Part shown: piece after piece, positions 63,870 through 64,000 of the stretch
How the letters are laid out: each line of letters begins with the position of its first letter
Position numbering within the stretch: position 1 is the stretch's first letter
Origin: Bacteroidota bacterium
Lineage (GTDB): Bacteria; Bacteroidota; Bacteroidia; Chitinophagales; Saprospiraceae
DNA: 64,000 nucleotides
Assembly: GCA_018222965.1 (NCBI GenBank)
Contig: JAAEZH010000014.1
Span: forward strand, 60,784-124,783
Direction: 5' to 3'
Program-made: the position numbers and the translations under genes
The notes under the pieces: generated by a model
Database searches by the model: none
Told to the model about the DNA's origin: nothing
Seen by the model: the letters and a program-made list of their open reading frames with translations, nothing else

Positions 63870-63962
63870 ATGACAGAAGAATCAAAACCCGGATTACTCC
63901 AACGCATCGTAGAAGCTATCGGACGATTTATTGGTAAGTTGATCGGGAGGAAGAAGGAATGA
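63870..63962 (+). CDS. 30-residue amphipathic cationic peptide
   Basis: A short ORF starting MTEESKPGLLQRIVEAIGRF and ending LIGRKKE, 88 bp after the sheath gene. Hydrophobic residues (Leu, Ile, Val, Phe) recur every three to four positions between residues 9 and 25, with Lys/Arg on the other face, so it should form an amphipathic membrane-binding helix. A promoter-like TACTTTTC (one mismatch to TAnnTTTG) is upstream. The composition is like antimicrobial or modulin-type peptides, but the function is unknown. A longer frame beginning at 63714 overlaps the sheath gene and is less likely. Confidence 0.5.
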   Translation: MTEESKPGLLQRIVEAIGRFIGKLIGRKKE

Positions 63963-64000
63963 CGTTTAATTCGTTTAATTCGTTTAATTCGTTTAATTCG
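63962..64000. repeat. 9-bp tandem repeat at the right edge
   Basis: Four exact copies of GTTTAATTC, continuing out of the window. Same nonamer family as 28414-28451 and 61569-61607. It directly follows the small peptide stop. Confidence 0.85.

Overview
The window looks like chromosome from a Bacteroidota, most likely a Saprospiria/Lewinella-type marine or sludge bacterium (inference from gene content). Supporting signs are several proteins ending in type IX secretion (T9SS) sorting domains, a SprB-repeat protein, a Bacteroidota-type LptD, LytS/LytTR signalling, TTTG–18 bp–TAnnTTTG promoters, few Shine-Dalgarno sites and several TTG starts. No rRNA, tRNA, insertion sequence or CRISPR array was recognised.

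Layout. 0.1-8.3 kb: envelope and secreted proteins (DUF4403 lipoprotein, four-PDZ protein, large BNR/sortilin propeller, small secreted beta protein), with a cluster of REP-like hairpins at 3.7-3.9 kb. 8.5-10.9 kb: housekeeping genes (Nudix hydrolase, pyrE, M42 aminopeptidase) closed by a 15-bp hairpin. 10.9-21.8 kb: mostly cell-envelope genes (M43 metalloprotease, UbiA-like protein, LptD, amidase, MlaD/MCE protein, murB, ABC exporter). 22-25.2 kb: T9SS cargo, a small helical protein and an S41 peptidase. 25.7-30.2 kb: NAD-linked molybdenum formate dehydrogenase (NuoEF-like beta, NuoG-like alpha). 30.4-41.2 kb: an NtrC-type regulator and kinase divergent from a MacA/MacB-like exporter set (adaptor, two ATPases, two FtsX permeases). 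41.4-59.9 kb: a T9SS propeller protein, a giant propeller/LytS sensor kinase, then a tight run encoding a predicted outer-membrane barrel, a ~1950-residue TANFOR-like surface protein, an Fn3-like protein, a LytTR regulator and a SprB-repeat protein. 59.9-61.4 kb: ECF sigma factor and a proline-rich membrane partner. 61.6-64 kb: a secreted protein, a contractile tail-sheath protein and a 30-residue amphipathic peptide, probably the edge of an extracellular contractile injection system.

Three genes look damaged or oddly started. murB has lost about 22 codons near its end, and its catalytic-Glu tail survives out of frame. The second exporter ATPase has an in-frame TGA at codon 22. The UbiA-like gene has no ordinary start upstream of its conserved N-terminus, only an ATG followed by TAG. 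These may be true lesions or consensus errors.

At a wider scale the DNA carries repeat systems outside the gene list. A palindromic word, TTCGSCGAA within GSCTTTCGSCGAAAGSC, occurs at least 13 times where about 0.5 is expected. Degenerate tandem arrays with strict 7-, 8- or 9-bp periods occupy many intergenic gaps. The strongest candidates for something undescribed are the kinase/surface-protein/LytTR cassette at 43.9-57.8 kb, the iterated palindrome, and the peptide beside the tail-sheath gene.
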